Positions 11,533 through 25,015 are shown, numbered from the stretch's first letter. The stretch is DNA of 64,000 nucleotides from Acanthacorydalis orientalis (GCA_034766995.1 CM068315.1:12120010-12184009); one strand, 5' to 3'. Translations and numbers: made by a program. Notes: generated by a model from the sequence alone, not told the origin.

Positions 11533-12115
11533 CAATTGCATACGTATGCTTATTAAAAAATATCAATATTTGAAATTGTGAAACAGACCAATGAAAGGTT
11601 AAATATTACATCATGCAGAAAGCCGTTCTTATGTTTTTCTTTGGTAAACGAATAATCTTAATATGAAATTAATTTAATGAATATTCATGTAAAGGTTTTC
11701 GTGTTGTTTTTTAGTATAAATTCGATAACGATTTTATATTAAAACACTGAACGTTGAGAGAACAACTGAATATTTCAATTATATCGAAAATTGATTTTGT
11801 TCAATTTCGAATACGATTTCGATTTTATGTTAACAGAAATAGACTGATTTTTAAAAATAACTCTTGTGTCATATACTAAATTCAAACGTTTCATCATACA
11901 TGTCACTCAGTCATAATGTTGTTTGATGGAAAGTAGAATAATATTTCTATTCATACGTCATGTATATATAAATGATGAATAAATTTTCATACTGTATTTA
12001 TTCACTTTCGGTTTTTTCTGAATCGATATGCGAACGACAGATATGTTAGTATTTCGTATATTTTGCGTTTTTGTTGACTCTTAAAAGTACACCGATTTTG
12101 AAAATGATGGAATAA

Positions 12116-12157
<42 letters not shown>

Positions 12158-12772
12158 TTATGTATGTATGTATATAGCTTAATGCAAATAACGAAACTAT
12201 ATAAAAGTAATACCACCGCTTTACAAGTGTATTTCAAATTTGTTTTAGAAAAATGTGGATTTTATTAAACGAACTGAACGATTTTATTCAAATCAAAATG
12301 TTCTTAAATTGAGAATCGTTCGTGTAAAAGCTTCATTTAGTAATAAATGAAATAAATTGCATATTTAATTCAATTTAGTAAGAAAATATCGACTGTTAAC
12401 ACATTTTTGACCTACAGATAGTATTCATTTTTAAATTATAGTTCTATAAGAAAATTTTCTCACACTTGCATGTTTTTAACAAAGGATACGTTTATAAAAA
12501 TGGTGATGATTTAAAAATACTATTTACGCTATTTAAACATTCATGCCCTTACAATGATTGTGTACTGTTGTTTAATAAATATTGTGAAAATCAAATCTTG
12601 TTATTAAGTTTTATGAGAATTAATATAGTTTTTATGATCAGTTATTACACTTTATGATGGACGATAGTACAGTAGAGGATGCTAACAATGGAAATTGAAA
12701 GAAGATAATAATTAAATGAAGAAAATAGTAATTAATAAAAGAAAAAACTAGAAAATAAATAAATTGTAAATA
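11491..12772. other. AT-rich intergenic sequence, no gene
   Basis: (TA)n array at about 11489-11528 and a (TA)n plus TATG-type array at 12122-12176. The 63-codon open frames here are low-complexity or spurious. Confidence 0.7.
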
Positions 12773-13349
12773 CTATGTTGGTAGAAAAATAATTGCGGTT
12801 TATGACCTTTACACTCATATAAATTTTTAATTTATGTGGTTTTAAGTAGTCCAGAACTGTTGGATGACTGACGACTAACTTTTTTGTAAGTTCTCGAATT
12901 GTTGTGTGTAGTTCTGATTCAACTAACTCCTTCAATTGGTCGTTATGAACTGAAAAAGGACGCCCGCGACATTCTTCATGTTCAAGGCTCTCATCCCTAG
13001 CACGAGATTTTTGTAATCATTGTATCATTGTACTGTACTGATTTTTGTATCATTGTACTGTACGTTCCTTAACAGTAGCCACACCAAAAGAATGTTTAGT
13101 TTACGAGCAGTTTCTGCTGCTTTACCACCCGTTTTGAACTCATACAAAAAATGCTCTTATTTGCTTTCTTTCAATCTTTAATTCAATACCCCAATTTAAA
13201 GTAAAATTAACAATAAAACCAAAGTCGATGTTGCCAAAATACAAACCGAAAAATGCTCTTTAAAATGAACACCATGAAATAACCCTTCCATTTAAAAAAA
13301 TAAGTTTAGAAATCAAACCAAAACCGTAATTATTTTCCTATCAATCTAA
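12773..13349 (-). mobile_element. Internally deleted cecropia-type mariner (copy 1)
   Basis: Non-autonomous mariner read from right to left. Left end CTATGTTGGTAGAAAAATAA then TTGCGGTTT; the complement of the right end reads TTAGATTGATAGGAAAATAA then TTACGGTTT. TA dinucleotides flank both ends (12771-12772, 13350-13351). The transposase N-terminus survives on the minus strand: an 'IRAFFVYEFKTGGKAAETARKLN'-like start near 13090-13180 and, at 12826-12935, ELVESELHTTIRELTKK then SHPTVLDYLK, the helix-turn-helix region of mariner transposase. The whole DDD catalytic domain is missing: the frame passes from the HTH straight into the 3' end. A 25-bp-period local duplication (GTATCATTGTACTGTAC at 13022 and 13047) is private to this copy. 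Full-length relatives are about 1.25-1.3 kb; this is 577 bp. Confidence 0.85.
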
Positions 13350-14512
13350 TAAACAGTTAATATAATGACAAGCTTGATTTGAATCAAATATCAACATGTT
13401 TAGATCAATACTTAAGCGTGTGAAGTACGGGATAACTTTTTTTTTTAAAAAATAATCTACTATCGATTCAAAGTAGAAAAAGATAGAAAGAATGAATTGA
13501 AAATCGTAATGAATCTGAATATAAAATTGGAAGTCATTGGAATGTCACAATACAGTTCTGACACTGTAACTAAATTCACTTTCATAAACTAATTCTTGTT
13601 TCACCCCATAATTTATAAAAAAAGTCTGGTCACAAATATTGAATAAATCATTATTTCATTATGTTTGATTATTGGTTATGCGTATTTTCATGGTGGTAGA
13701 ATCATTTTAGAACAAGGTACAAATTCTGGAAAATTTTCAGTTTTGTGTAAATTTAGAATTGGGAAAACATATCGAAGAAGAAATAACCAAGAAAATAGAA
13801 TAAGAATGACTGTACAAATAAAAATATTGATTTTCACATTTCATTGGTTTATTTCATCATAACATTTTTGTATTTACATAAAAAAATAATATTTTCTTTA
13901 CCTTTATCAAAATTCCACGTATCGTATAATTATGTTAAGTAAAATTTGACATATACAAAAAATAATATTTTGTTCTAAAGAACAACATATTACCTTTTTT
14001 GTATAAATGATATTTTTAAAAGAGATTCGATATTATTTTAATGACATTGAAGAATTTTTTTTATAATCATGAGTTAAGAAAAATACAGAAAACTCGACAT
14101 TATTGAGAGGAATTTTTCATGTTTTTTTTTTAAAAAAAAAGTTTGTTTCATTAGATAAATCATCATTTGAATGATATATTGTTGTCATACATTTGAATCC
14201 CTCCGGATTATTTTAACATGTTCTTCACGAATAACCCTGTGAATTCTAATATCAGACCACAGTATTTTAAATGATATATTATCCTCAAGAGTTTCATCTC
14301 TTTTTATTATATTTATACATATTGTCCAATAAAGATTAAGTATTTTATCAGTCTAGTTTCTTGATATGTGTTTTTATCTCTCACTGAGAGAAATATTGTT
14401 TTAATGAAATACTTTTAAGCGTTTGACACTCAAACTGAAGTGTTCGAATTAAGGAGTGATTCGAACGAATGTACGTAAATGAAATGTTTTTTTTAAAAAA
14501 AATTATATTTGT

Positions 14513-14580
14513 GCTTACGCGCTAATGACCTTAGTTGTCGAATCGCCCTAAAATCCCAATAACCAGCCAACCAACCTGAG
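14513..14580 (-). repeat. Possible insect dispersed-repeat fragment
   Basis: Read on the minus strand this is GGTTGGTTGGCTGGTTATTG, then a run containing TTTTAGGGCGATTCGACAAC, then AAGGTCATTAGCGCG. From memory, a GGTTGGTT-led start with an AGGTCATTAGCGC block recurs in insect repeat libraries. This is pattern memory, not a search. No coding capacity and no visible ends. Confidence 0.35.
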
Positions 14581-14792
14581 CAATATATTCTCAAATGCAT
14601 TGATTATTTTTTTTAATTTAATTTATCTTTTATATTAAATTAGAAATTGTACAACAGAAAATTAATTCTTTAAGAAGTTTTATTCACTTTTGATAAGAGT
14701 AAACTAATAATTTGATTTTTTCATAATTATTATAATATATGTTTTTTCTAGTAGAATAATTTTATTAGAAATATTTATGTAAGTTTTATATT

Positions 14793-14829
14793 TATATATA
14801 TATATATATATATATATAAATATAAAAGC

Positions 14830-14868
<39 letters not shown>

Positions 14869-14869
14869 C

Positions 14870-14905
<36 letters not shown>
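14793..14905. repeat. Triplicated (TA)n unit with AAAAGCAGA spacers
   Basis: Three TA runs are separated by the same spacer: TATAAAAGCAGATATATA occurs at about 14821 and 14861, giving a higher-order period near 40 bp. Confidence 0.85.
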
Positions 14906-14907
<2 letters not shown>

Positions 14908-15341
14908 AACAATTATAAATTAATAAAAAGGAAAAGATGTGTCTAGATTTGAATCGTAAACAATAATTCCGAGAAAATTTAATTCAAATGTAAAAATATT
15001 TTTTTACAAAAATAAAAATACATATATTAAGATATACGTAATAAATTTTATTTCGCAAAAAAGTAACATAACACTAAACATTATAAGAATACATAAATTC
15101 TAAATAAAAACACTTGAGAATAATTCCAGTGTCACTGCCATCTTTTTTGACATTTTCATCCTTGCTATAAACGATTTGTTCTTCCACTTATTCGAGCGTA
15201 TATGCTTTTCTAATGTATTCTTTTTCATATTTGTCACGCCTATGAAGTGAGAATTGATAATTTACACCACTGTATTGTTTTGTTGTTAATTCAAGAATGA
15301 ATATATCTGCTTTAAAAGATTTTTAGTCTCTACAAAATTTA

Positions 15342-15389
<48 letters not shown>

Positions 15390-15989
15390 GTTTAATTTTA
15401 TTAATTAAAAATATATCTAGATTTTTTTAATAAAGAAAGTTGTATGATAAGAATATTTCTTGAAATAAATCTTTGTGTCAGAGAATATAATTTACAACTG
15501 AGTACGAATTGAAAAATATTTTTAACACTTACTGTAAAATAATTAATTTCTCTTTATTTTTTTTTTTTAATATTTAGTTTTAGACTATGCATAAATCTTC
15601 TCTAATATATTTTAGAAATAAACGTAAAGTTATTAATTTAGTGATTGTAATCTGAAATATGAATTTTTATTCTTCATAATATTCGGTTTGAACAACAAAA
15701 ATGTATTGTTGTAGTATAATTTCGAAATTATTTTCTAGACCTCATGATTTATTTAAAAGTTTAATTATGTATACAGTTGATAAATAGGTACATGTTACGT
15801 TAACAAATATTCATCATTAAGTATACTGTATGTTTACGTTTTATGCTGCTGTTTACCAGGAAAACAAATTTAATATTCAATAACAACATTGATTGTGCAA
15901 ATATAATAGTAATGATATTCAAGATTTGATTGAATATACCTTTCTTAAGGAATATATATATATATATATATATTATGTTTAAAATTGTG

Positions 15990-15992
<3 letters not shown>

Positions 15993-16048
<56 letters not shown>
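15993..16048. repeat. (TA)n microsatellite
   Basis: A TA run of about 55 bp. A shorter run lies just upstream at 15953-15973. Together they create a spurious 90-codon frame. Confidence 0.95.
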
Positions 16049-16049
<1 letters not shown>

Positions 16050-16886
16050 TTGCTACTAATTTTTTTTTGCATAATAATTCATATTGAATGATTGTATGCA
16101 TAGCCGAGAATCAATTCTTTTTATTAATTTGAGAAGTTAAAATAGGTAATTTAGAAATTAATTTTTTTTAACTGTTAATTGTAGTCGTGAGATTAACTGT
16201 ACTAGAAAAAATTAAATAGTTGTGAAATGAAGTAAAAACAATTATCTGTTTAAATGAAATAGTATTTATTTATTTTTTAAAATAACATTGGTAAAAAGAA
16301 TATTAAATATTCAAATGACTATAAAATAATAGAAAAATAACTAGTATTAAAAATAAATTAAAATGTTACTAAATATAATTTTATTAATTTAAATATTACA
16401 TATGTAATTTTCTTTAGGAAATAAGTAGTCTATAAAATAAAAATAATGACAAATAGAATTTATCAGAGTTATAAAGAGTTAAGGATATTTATAGAAATTT
16501 TATTTAAATTTAAATAAAACTGAAAGAGAAATGATCTCATCTAGAAAGAAACTGTCAAGAACTAAAAAAAATATTCATATACGAGAATAATAATTTAGAA
16601 ATAATTTGAGAAATAATTAATCGTAGAAATAATTTGAGTCAGAGAAGGAAACTGGATTAAAATTTATTATTTTTCAATTCAAGCAATCATCAATAATGTA
16701 ATACAATTTTTGAAAAATACCTATTACTTTTAAAATATTAAAAAACGTCCTCATATATGACTGATAATTTTGCTTTGTGCTAAAGAAAATAATTTAAATA
16801 ATATTATATTTGATAATATAATTTAATTTTGTTAAAAACAGGACCAATTATAATTTTTACTTTTAGATATATATTTTTTTTATGTA

Positions 16887-17260
16887 CCAGAAAGTTCCGC
16901 TTCTTACTCACTATGGTTACCAACCTTGGTGGGCTTCGCCCCAGCTCGCTTCGGTCTATCTCGTTAAGTGCTAACAGTTTTAAAGTGAAAAACAAAAACA
17001 AAATATTGTGTAATGAAATTTCTTTTTTGATTTTAAATGAAACCGTGAAAACAGTAAAACAGAAAAGAAAACTTATTGTAAACTTATTCTAAAACTTCTG
17101 TGTACACTGTATTCGTAATTGATTTGTGTTTTTCTGTACATTGAAACTCGATACCCTGTTTAGTAGTACATCTGGAGAGACCAACATACAACTGGCCGTG
17201 CCCGAATATTGTTTCATTGGAATCGACAAATATGACGATTCGTGAAACGTCGGGAATAAA
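16887..17260 (-). pseudogene. Helitron helicase C-terminus and possible 3' end
   Basis: Fragment of a Helitron (rolling-circle transposon) on the minus strand. Seen at 17084-17255: DSNETIFGHGQLYVGLSRCT, then TKQGIEFQCT and NTVYTEVLE followed by a stop at 17084. 'HGQLYV(A/G)LSR' is helicase motif VI of the PIF1-like helicase that ends RepHel proteins, and a stop shortly after 'N.VY.EV' is the normal end. Downstream on the same strand is a GC-rich segment with a GGGC-gaa-GCCC hairpin (about 16930-16943). The strand reaches CTGG followed by T at 16890-16887, compatible with the Helitron CTRR/T terminus. The hairpin is about 40 bp from that CTGG, farther than usual, so the exact end is uncertain. 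Upstream helicase motifs and the Rep domain are not visible. Open frames at 16804-17092 on both strands are shadows. Confidence 0.65.
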
Positions 17261-17922
17261 AATTGTTTACGTACTACTTGAGTGTAGTGGAGAGAGCCGC
17301 GTTGCTAGGTGGTTTACAAGAAAAAAAAATTGTTTTATGGAAATATTATGGTGGAATTATTTTTTATATATAGGTAGATATTTATATATGTTTATTTGAT
17401 TTAAAACAAATAAATCAACAATAGCATTGTTGTTTGTGTCGTTAAATAATTAAAAAATAAATTTTCTAGAATTCAGAAAGAATTTTTAATATTTTGAATG
17501 AATATTAATTTTAAAAGAAATACAATAGTTGTTCTGATCGAAAAGAATGATAAATTGAAAGAAGCCTAACTATTGATAAGACTTATTTTGGTTATTTGGT
17601 AGAAAATATGATTTTGGATTTGTGTCGATTTATGAAATTAAACATAAATATGTTTAATATACTGTCAAAATAATATGTGGACACAAATAGATTTATTTAA
17701 AAAATAATTTAGTGCATAATTCACTACGATATCAAAGATATCATTTTAGGAATAATTATTTTATTATTTTGTAAATCTGGACACATTTGTTGACAGAAGA
17801 AAAATTGCTAATTTATATCAAAAAAAATGTATCTTTATACTTTTATTGACATAATTGAAAGTGATTTAAATTTATTCTTACGAGTATGTCATTGTGTTTG
17901 TATTAGAAAATTTTTGAATATA

Positions 17923-17960
<38 letters not shown>
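17261..17960. other. AT-rich sequence, no gene
   Basis: The first 70 bp (17261-17330) are GC-richer and may be more Helitron coding sequence out of frame. The remainder shows nothing recognisable. It ends in a (TA)n array at 17926-17960. Confidence 0.6.
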
Positions 17961-17961
<1 letters not shown>

Positions 17962-17964
<3 letters not shown>

Positions 17965-18434
17965 TATGTGCTATTTTTTTACAGAAAATAAATGTTTATG
18001 GAAAAATAATATACATTTCAATCCTCACAATGTTACATAATATTTTATAGAACTTAACTTCATCTGTTGGGTAACTGACGAATCATTTGTCGAAAAAAAG
18101 ATTGTAGATTTAAGTCCATGAAGTCGTAATGCATTTTTGGGTATCACAACTGTCTTAGAATTTTTTGCATGTTTTATGAGGTACAACTGCTTCTCTCAAA
18201 GCTTTTTTTTCAACTTTAATGCGAAAAGTATGCAATGCTTAATGTGCTGTTTTTCGGACGCCATCGTATTCACTTCTATTTTGTGAGGTAATGGCAACTG
18301 CTTGGTCAAGATATATAGTGTTTTTAAACGTTAAGAATGGAACTTTCATATTATAAAATGACGGGAAAATATTTTAATGTAAAACCAAGTGATGACATTC
18401 AAATGAAAAGGAACGAAATTAATTTTTACACCTA
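17962..18434 (-). mobile_element. Deleted mariner of a second family (copy A)
   Basis: The complement of the right end reads TTAGGTGTAAAAATTAATTT and is followed by TA (18435-18436). The left end (TAATTATGTGCTATTT) is a degraded match that merges with a (TA)n array. Minus strand: MASEKQHIKHCILFALKLKK at about 18205-18264, then PHKTCKKF, then directly a C-terminal piece readable as LQSFFRQMIRQLPN near 18065-18110. 'MASEK.HI.HC.LF.F.LKKNA' is the start, and 'SFF..GI..LP..W' the end, of a mariner transposase. The middle, including all catalytic Asp residues, is gone. Copy B at 25016-25522 has the same order and apparently the same junction. Confidence 0.7.
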
Positions 18435-18436
18435 AT

Positions 18437-19456
18437 ATATTTATGAAATTTTAATATGATATTTGTTTTAAAAGAAATATTAAATGAATCAAGATATTTT
18501 CTTAAAGCTTATATTTTATTATGTTATAAAAATATGAATAAATTCAAACATACTCATATATATATATATATATACTTTTTATTATGTCATTCTTTTACTG
18601 ACGTTCTTGTTAAAATACAGCAGTGTTCATTTAATCGTAAAACATTTATTGGTAATTATTAATAACGTAAAGTTTGTCCGCGATTACTTCAGTTCGATTA
18701 TATAGATAGTTAATTTACTTGAAGGGTTCTTCGAGAATATTAAATTAAAATCGTTCTCTGGAGAACCGTATCAAGAGTTCGTGATTATTTCTTGAATGTT
18801 CTCAGAATTATTTTTCCTTTATATTTAGTACGTGTATGTCAAAGCACGACTTATTATGTTCAATAACAAGTTTAAATTATTTTTTTTTATATTGGTACGA
18901 ATTATTATTTGTTATTAAATATATGTATATATATATATTTTGTTATATTTTCTTCGATCGTAAATTTGTTAAGTATAATTTAAAAATTAGATAGAAAATC
19001 AATTACTAAATGTAAGTTGTTTAACGTGCATAAATTGGCACGTTGGAATTTTGTAGAAAAAAAATGTATTTTTATAAATAAACGCAATTGAAAACCTAAA
19101 ATTTGTTTACAACTAAATTCACAACAGAGAAATATTTTATTATTTTGGTTTTTTATATTTAGTTACGTTTTCATATTTTGATAATGTGCAGCTGAATAAA
19201 AGTCGGTGACTCTTTTATTGAGATTTATTCAATCTATAAGAATTTGTTTTGTTAAATTTAATATATAGTATTTTCTTATTTATATTATGGTAAAACTGGT
19301 ATCTAATTTAATAAATATATAATTTTAATTGAGTAAGTTTCTAAACACTAAATATAAATAACTGAATATTATTTCGATAATTATCAAGATTCGTAAATAT
19401 AAATAAAATATGAATTTTTTTCTACATTATTACTTATTTCTGTATGTATTAAACAG

Positions 19457-19520
<64 letters not shown>

Positions 19521-20553
19521 GTGTGTGCATGCGAGTGCGAGTACATAAAAACAAAAAAAAAAGTTTTTATTTGTATGAAAGACTTTTTCAGTCAATCATT
19601 TTAATTTATTTTTTCATTCATTTCTTATAAAAAGGTTTCTCAAGTTACTACTTGAGATTTTCTTTTCAGTTATCCACTGAATGTTACTTGACGGCACGTA
19701 TAAAATATTTAAGGTTTTATTTTAATTAGAAAAATGTATTTACAGTTGAGTATTAGATTCTTGTTTGATGTAGATTAAAATTTGTAGCTAGTTCTAAAAG
19801 AAAACTCATTTCTTTTTAGTATTTCAAGAGTTTAATAGTAATGATTTTAATAATTGTGAATAAATGTCGAGTTGCTGGCTATTTTTACTAATTAGTTTTA
19901 ATTAGTTCAAATAAAATTTTATTATATTAAGAAAAAAATGCTAAACTGTGAATAAGTAATACTAAATAAGTAAAATTGAAAAATAACCTGACAAAATTAA
20001 AAAAAAGTAAGTTAATAATTTTACATTTGTATGGATGTAAAGAAAATAGATTATTTTAATAAAAACTACATCAGATTTATACTATTTCTGTTTGTACTTA
20101 CTTAGGCATCACATATGCTTATTTTAAAGAATTGACTTTGTTATCATAATGTACATAAGAGACACATGTTTGACTGAAATATAATATTTATTCATTTTTA
20201 TTTAAATATAGCAGGAACCTCATACATAATGCATTTTGTATCAAAATACATTAGTGGGAAGGAAATTTGTGTCTCTGATTGGTTGAGTCTAATCGACATC
20301 AATCGATTTGGTTAGAAATGACGCTTGTAAATAATGTGTTTGCTGAAAAATCGATGATATCCAAAATGGAATTAGGAGATTCGTTAATTCATTGAATTTT
20401 CGTTAACTACTATTAATCTTTAACACTACATTGCGAAAGAGGTCATTATTTTATGGAACCTAACAGTAGGAAAACTAATATCAAAAGAAATTTGTTTTTA
20501 TACATATGTCTTTTTAAAGTACCATACTTTATAAATATTGTTACAAAAATGTA
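18437..20553. other. AT-rich intergenic sequence, no gene
   Basis: (TA)n arrays at about 18559-18574, 18922-18941 and 19460-19517. A faint GC-richer patch at 18670-18800 is unassigned. Open frames at 18456-18662 and 19410-19604 run through the arrays. Confidence 0.7.
19460..19517. repeat. (TA)n microsatellite
   Basis: A TA run of about 58 bp, followed by TGTGTGTGC. Confidence 0.95.
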
Positions 20554-20759
20554 GGATGATTCAATTTAGGCTTCCACATGAATGGATTAAAAAGGGGCGC
20601 AGGGGTTAAGAGAACTCATGTTATTTCTTATTTTACATTTTAGTTCGATTCAATACTAAAATACAATTAAACTAAAATACTAAATGGGGATAAAATGTTT
20701 TTTTTTAATTTTTGCATTTTTTTCAATACTTTCGTGTGCAATCCCAAGTTGAATCACTT
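20554..20759. mobile_element. Short TA-flanked MITE (copy 1)
   Basis: The ends are inverted repeats: GGATGATTCAATTTAGG on the left, and AAAGTGATTCAACTTGGG on the complement of the right. TA flanks both sides (20552-20553, 20760-20761). About 206 bp, no coding capacity. Inside, AAAAGGGGCGCAGGGG at about 20589-20605 and the TTTAGTTCGATTCAATACTA block also occur, inverted, in the copy at 27665-27845. TA duplication and short TIRs suggest mobilisation by a Tc1/mariner-type transposase. Confidence 0.75.
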
Positions 20760-21412
20760 TATATTTCAATTCAGTTTGTTGGTCTATTTTAGTACGTTAA
20801 TAAGGAAATATTAAAAAAACAATTCTTTTTTTTATCTAAAAGTATTTTTATTAATAAGAATCTTTTTTGTAAATGTGGAATTATTATATCATTATTAAAC
20901 AAATACCGTGTATGGTATTTTAATATAACTGTTATTTAAATTTTAAGTTTCCTTTTCTGTTTATAAAATTACTTTTTCTGTAAAGTACTCCATTCTTTAA
21001 CTTTTCATATTTCCCAAGTGATTAATGATCTACCACTCAGATGTTTCTATTTAATCAGTGTCAGGTAGAAGTTTTTAATTTCTTAAAGTCACTGTTTCAA
21101 AATAAATTTGTTCAACATAAGGCATAATTTATATTCTTTGAGAGTATATATATATATATATATATATCAAGTATAAAAATTTATTTATTAAGATTTAAGT
21201 AGAATTTGATTTTTAATCACGAAATTTAGTTGAATATCTCGAAATTTAAAATAAAAAAGTCAATATCTATAAAAAAATTATAAATAAGAATATTTTTAAA
21301 ATATTTGGTATTTTTTTAATATTTTTGGTATATAATTATATTGATGGCTGTTAATAATCTTTCTATAAATAAAAATTGGTTCTACACTTTCTCCTCTGTG
21401 ATTTTTTTTCGT

Positions 21413-21486
21413 GTTCTGATTGGATAATATCGCACAAGTGATCTCTGTTCTGATTAGTCGATATCAGTTACATGATCAGTGTTCTG
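21413..21486. repeat. 34-bp imperfect tandem repeat
   Basis: Two 34-bp units begin GTTCTGATT (21413 and 21447), each with a central ATATC, and a third partial unit begins GTTCTG at 21481. The units have diverged markedly. Confidence 0.6.
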
Positions 21487-21818
21487 TTTCAAGGTGTATA
21501 ATAAAAGAGGATATACGATTTCAGTGTAAAATTGATAAGAAATTTATTCAAAATATTTCATTCACTGAAGCTTTAGAATAAACAAATTGATACACATTGT
21601 ATTCTGTTATGTTAATTCTTATAAACTTTTCCAATAACAATTTTACGATATACATTTTACGGGGATTATTTGTGTGTATAACTTATTAATTTCTGTTATT
21701 TGTTAGGGGAAAATCAAGCGTTAGTGAGCGGGAGAGAGATCCTCTTCTTGAGAGTTGACGAGCACAATGAACAGAGTGCTGAGCCCTCTAGTTTAATTCA
21801 ATAAAAATTCTACTTTTG

Positions 21819-21849
<31 letters not shown>

Positions 21850-22116
21850 TTATTTAATTGTTTGCGTTTAAATATGAGATTACTTAAAAATAACCTAAAA
21901 AATGTTTCCGTATCATTAAGATCTATAATGTTATGCACCAGTGTAAATTTTTGACAAAGGAAATATATATTTAAATGAACTATTTCCATTAATGTCATTT
22001 TCAGGACAGCTTAATTTACGTTATTAGGTTTGTTCACAGTTTGATCGAATTTCTAAAGTACTTATACTGAACTCTGAGTAGAAAGTTACTGTGTCAGTCC
22101 TTTATTTTGTTTTGTG

Positions 22117-22119
<3 letters not shown>

Positions 22120-22167
<48 letters not shown>
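22120..22167. repeat. (TA)n microsatellite
   Basis: An uninterrupted TA run ending in CATACAG. Confidence 0.95.
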
Positions 22168-22171
<4 letters not shown>

Positions 22172-25015
22172 CAGAATATATTTATATAAAACACATTTGA
22201 ACGTTCCAGTGTAGGTGGATATTTGTTTGAGGGTGTGTGATACTGTACAGATTTCAATGCAAGACAGAAATGGAAATAGTAATTTTCAGTTTTATATTAG
22301 TTCACGTGATGTTCTCATGATCTTCTTAACAGCTTAGTACGGTCGATCTGAATTTACAAATTGAGAATTTTGCTTTTTTACATCTTATATAAATATCTTG
22401 TGAATGTATATATATATATAAACAACTTTTCGATGGTTCTTGTTATAAAAGGATCTTATCAGAATTATACTTCAAATATATTAAATATCAATTCTATTAT
22501 TGGAATTTAAATTTCCATATACCTTCTTAAATGTCATTAAATGAATAAATACTTATGATAAGAGTACTGTATTATTAACATTTGTTATATTTAAATTATG
22601 AGTATTATCAGTATTTTTTTGCATTATATAAGTAGATTTAAATAATTTTTGAGTAATAAGAAATCAAACTTGATGTTCAACTAGTATTGAGGAAGAGATT
22701 TTATAAAAATATTATTTTAAAAAACGTAAATTTAGAATATAAATTATGTAAAAAAAGTTACCTAACTTATGTAAAATTTTCAAAAAAGGTTAATATAAAA
22801 TAATGAATCCTGTCTTGGGTAAGCTATGGTGTGTTTTTTTTTAATTTGACTTATTTTTAATATAGTTCATTTAGTGAAGTTTCATAAAATTAATAATAAA
22901 AAACGATATTTTTTAAATACCTACCATAAGAGATTTGATAAATTTTAGCTTTTATAAAGAATTTTGCATCTCCTTTTACTTCTTAAAAAAGATCTATTGT
23001 ATTTAAATTCAAATGCTCATGCTGTTCAAATAAAATTGATATATTTGTCTTCAAATGCATTTTATGTATCTTGGCGATGTGAAAATGATTGAATTGTCAT
23101 CGAAATGCACATAAGTAACAATCAAAAATTATCAGTAATGATTTACTAAACATTTATGATTAGAATATTTTTTTTGATTAGTGAGCTGAGAGAAGAATTC
23201 TGAAACTGAATATTAATGACTTGAAAACAGTTATTTTATTAATGCAATAGTTTATTCTGTTATGTGGATTATAAACCATATTATTGGAATCACATATTGT
23301 TTCATTAAATAACAAAAATCTAGATATCAAACAATTCTTGTTTTTTACAATTAAATACTATGACATTTTTAGATTCGTCCTTAAAAAAGAAAAGTCCGAT
23401 TACTTCTGTAGAAGTTAACTGGACGTAACTTGTTAACTTGTGTAAAAGTTTTGGAAGTTAACTGAAAGGTCACCTATAAGTAAACAAGATACTTACAAGT
23501 ACATAATAACATATTTAACACAAATTTTAAATTTTTAAAATATATGGAAACAGAAAATGCCACGGAAAAAGTTATAATTTGTTAATCCAATAAATTTATC
23601 TCTTTAAACTATCTCATCTGTAAAAATACATTTTCATATATTATGAAAATAAATTTTTAATATAATTTTATGTGCTTTCTCTGCTCAATATTAAACAAAA
23701 ATGTAAATAAACCAAATGAGTTCATATCTCATGTCCCATCATATATTTTCCAATGAATTAATATATTCGAAATAAAATCAATGTTGAATGGAAAAATGAC
23801 GAATTGTAACTGAAGAAAAATAAATTCGGTGGGAATATAAATAAAAAAAATAAGCGAAGAATTCAGATAATATATGAAAAATTTTACAGAAGTATGCTAG
23901 AAAATATGGTGAGAAAAATATTGATTTTTTAAATACATCTATTTTGTAAATGTGTATTCATACATGAAAGGGAGAAATCTGATGGATAGAAGACAAAGAG
24001 AGAGTAAATAAATATATCATATGTTATTCGAGATAAAATACATAATTAACTATATAATAGGATGAGTCGACGGAGTTAAGAAATAAATATGGAATTTAAA
24101 AATACTCTTATCCCAGAAATATCTATGGAGAAGAAAAAGATGAACTAGATGAATCTATATATATATATATATTATATAAGAGATGGAAAATGTGAGAAGT
24201 ATGATGTAAAATAACACGTATATTTTTAATAATTATTATGTAACTGATGCAGTAATAATATATTTACAGAATGTAGTGTAAAAATCCAATCCAGTAACAA
24301 AAACTCGTCGAGAAACATAAATAAGTAAACATATATGTAACATATATATTACAATGTAATTTTAAATTTAATACACGGCATTTGATGGTTTTTTTTCTGT
24401 TGGTAAAAAATATGAAACTTTAATTACCACCATTATACTTAGATAGTAACATGTTTTTATCCGTGTATCATCTGTTTGTATTAAATAATAAAGCTTTGTC
24501 TTTATTTAGTAATCATTCAAATGTATAACCGGGAAGGAGTCTACTATATTAAAACACATTTATCATTTTATTTCCACATTGTTTATTTGTGTATTGTTTA
24601 TCTGTCTTGTGATTATAAAATACCGAAACGGATAGAACATACTGTATATTTACAATAGATTGCTTACTTTGAAACATTTTAAAATAATCAAGCGAGTAAA
24701 ATATTTTTTTGTGTTCAAAATTAATTAGTCTAAATTAAAACTTGTATATTGATAACGTGTATTTGATTTTAAAATATGAAACATTGTGTTTGTAAATATA
24801 TTTATTTATTTGGAAATGAAAAGAATTACAAATAATTTTAAATATAAAATGTTCTTAATCGAAATGCGTATTTCAATAAATATACAATATTAGTATTTTT
24901 GTACAGTTTATTTAGTTTCTATTTATTTTCTCTCTATTTATGTTTAATTCTTCTCGCAACATATTTTAATGAAAAAAATGACTTATAAATAAACAACTAT
25001 TAGACTTTTTAAATA

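Larger units (their letters stand above)
13350..16886. other. AT-rich intergenic sequence, no gene
   Basis: Contains a tripled (TA)n unit at 14793-14905, (TA)n at about 15344-15386, 15953-15973 and 15993-16048, and a short GC-richer segment at 14513-14580 (see separate entry). The 65-codon frame at 13665-13862 has no recognisable domain. Confidence 0.65.
20762..25015. other. AT-rich intergenic sequence, no gene
   Basis: (TA)n arrays at about 21147-21167, 21819-21846, 22120-22167, 22406-22421 and 24157-24172. A 34-bp imperfect tandem repeat lies at 21413-21486 and a GC-richer patch at 21700-21795. No recognisable coding sequence. Confidence 0.65.

Noticed and set aside
14821..14905. Spaced repeats that might be taken for a CRISPR array
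   Set aside because: The repeated units are (TA)n with a common short spacer; the DNA is eukaryotic with no cas genes.
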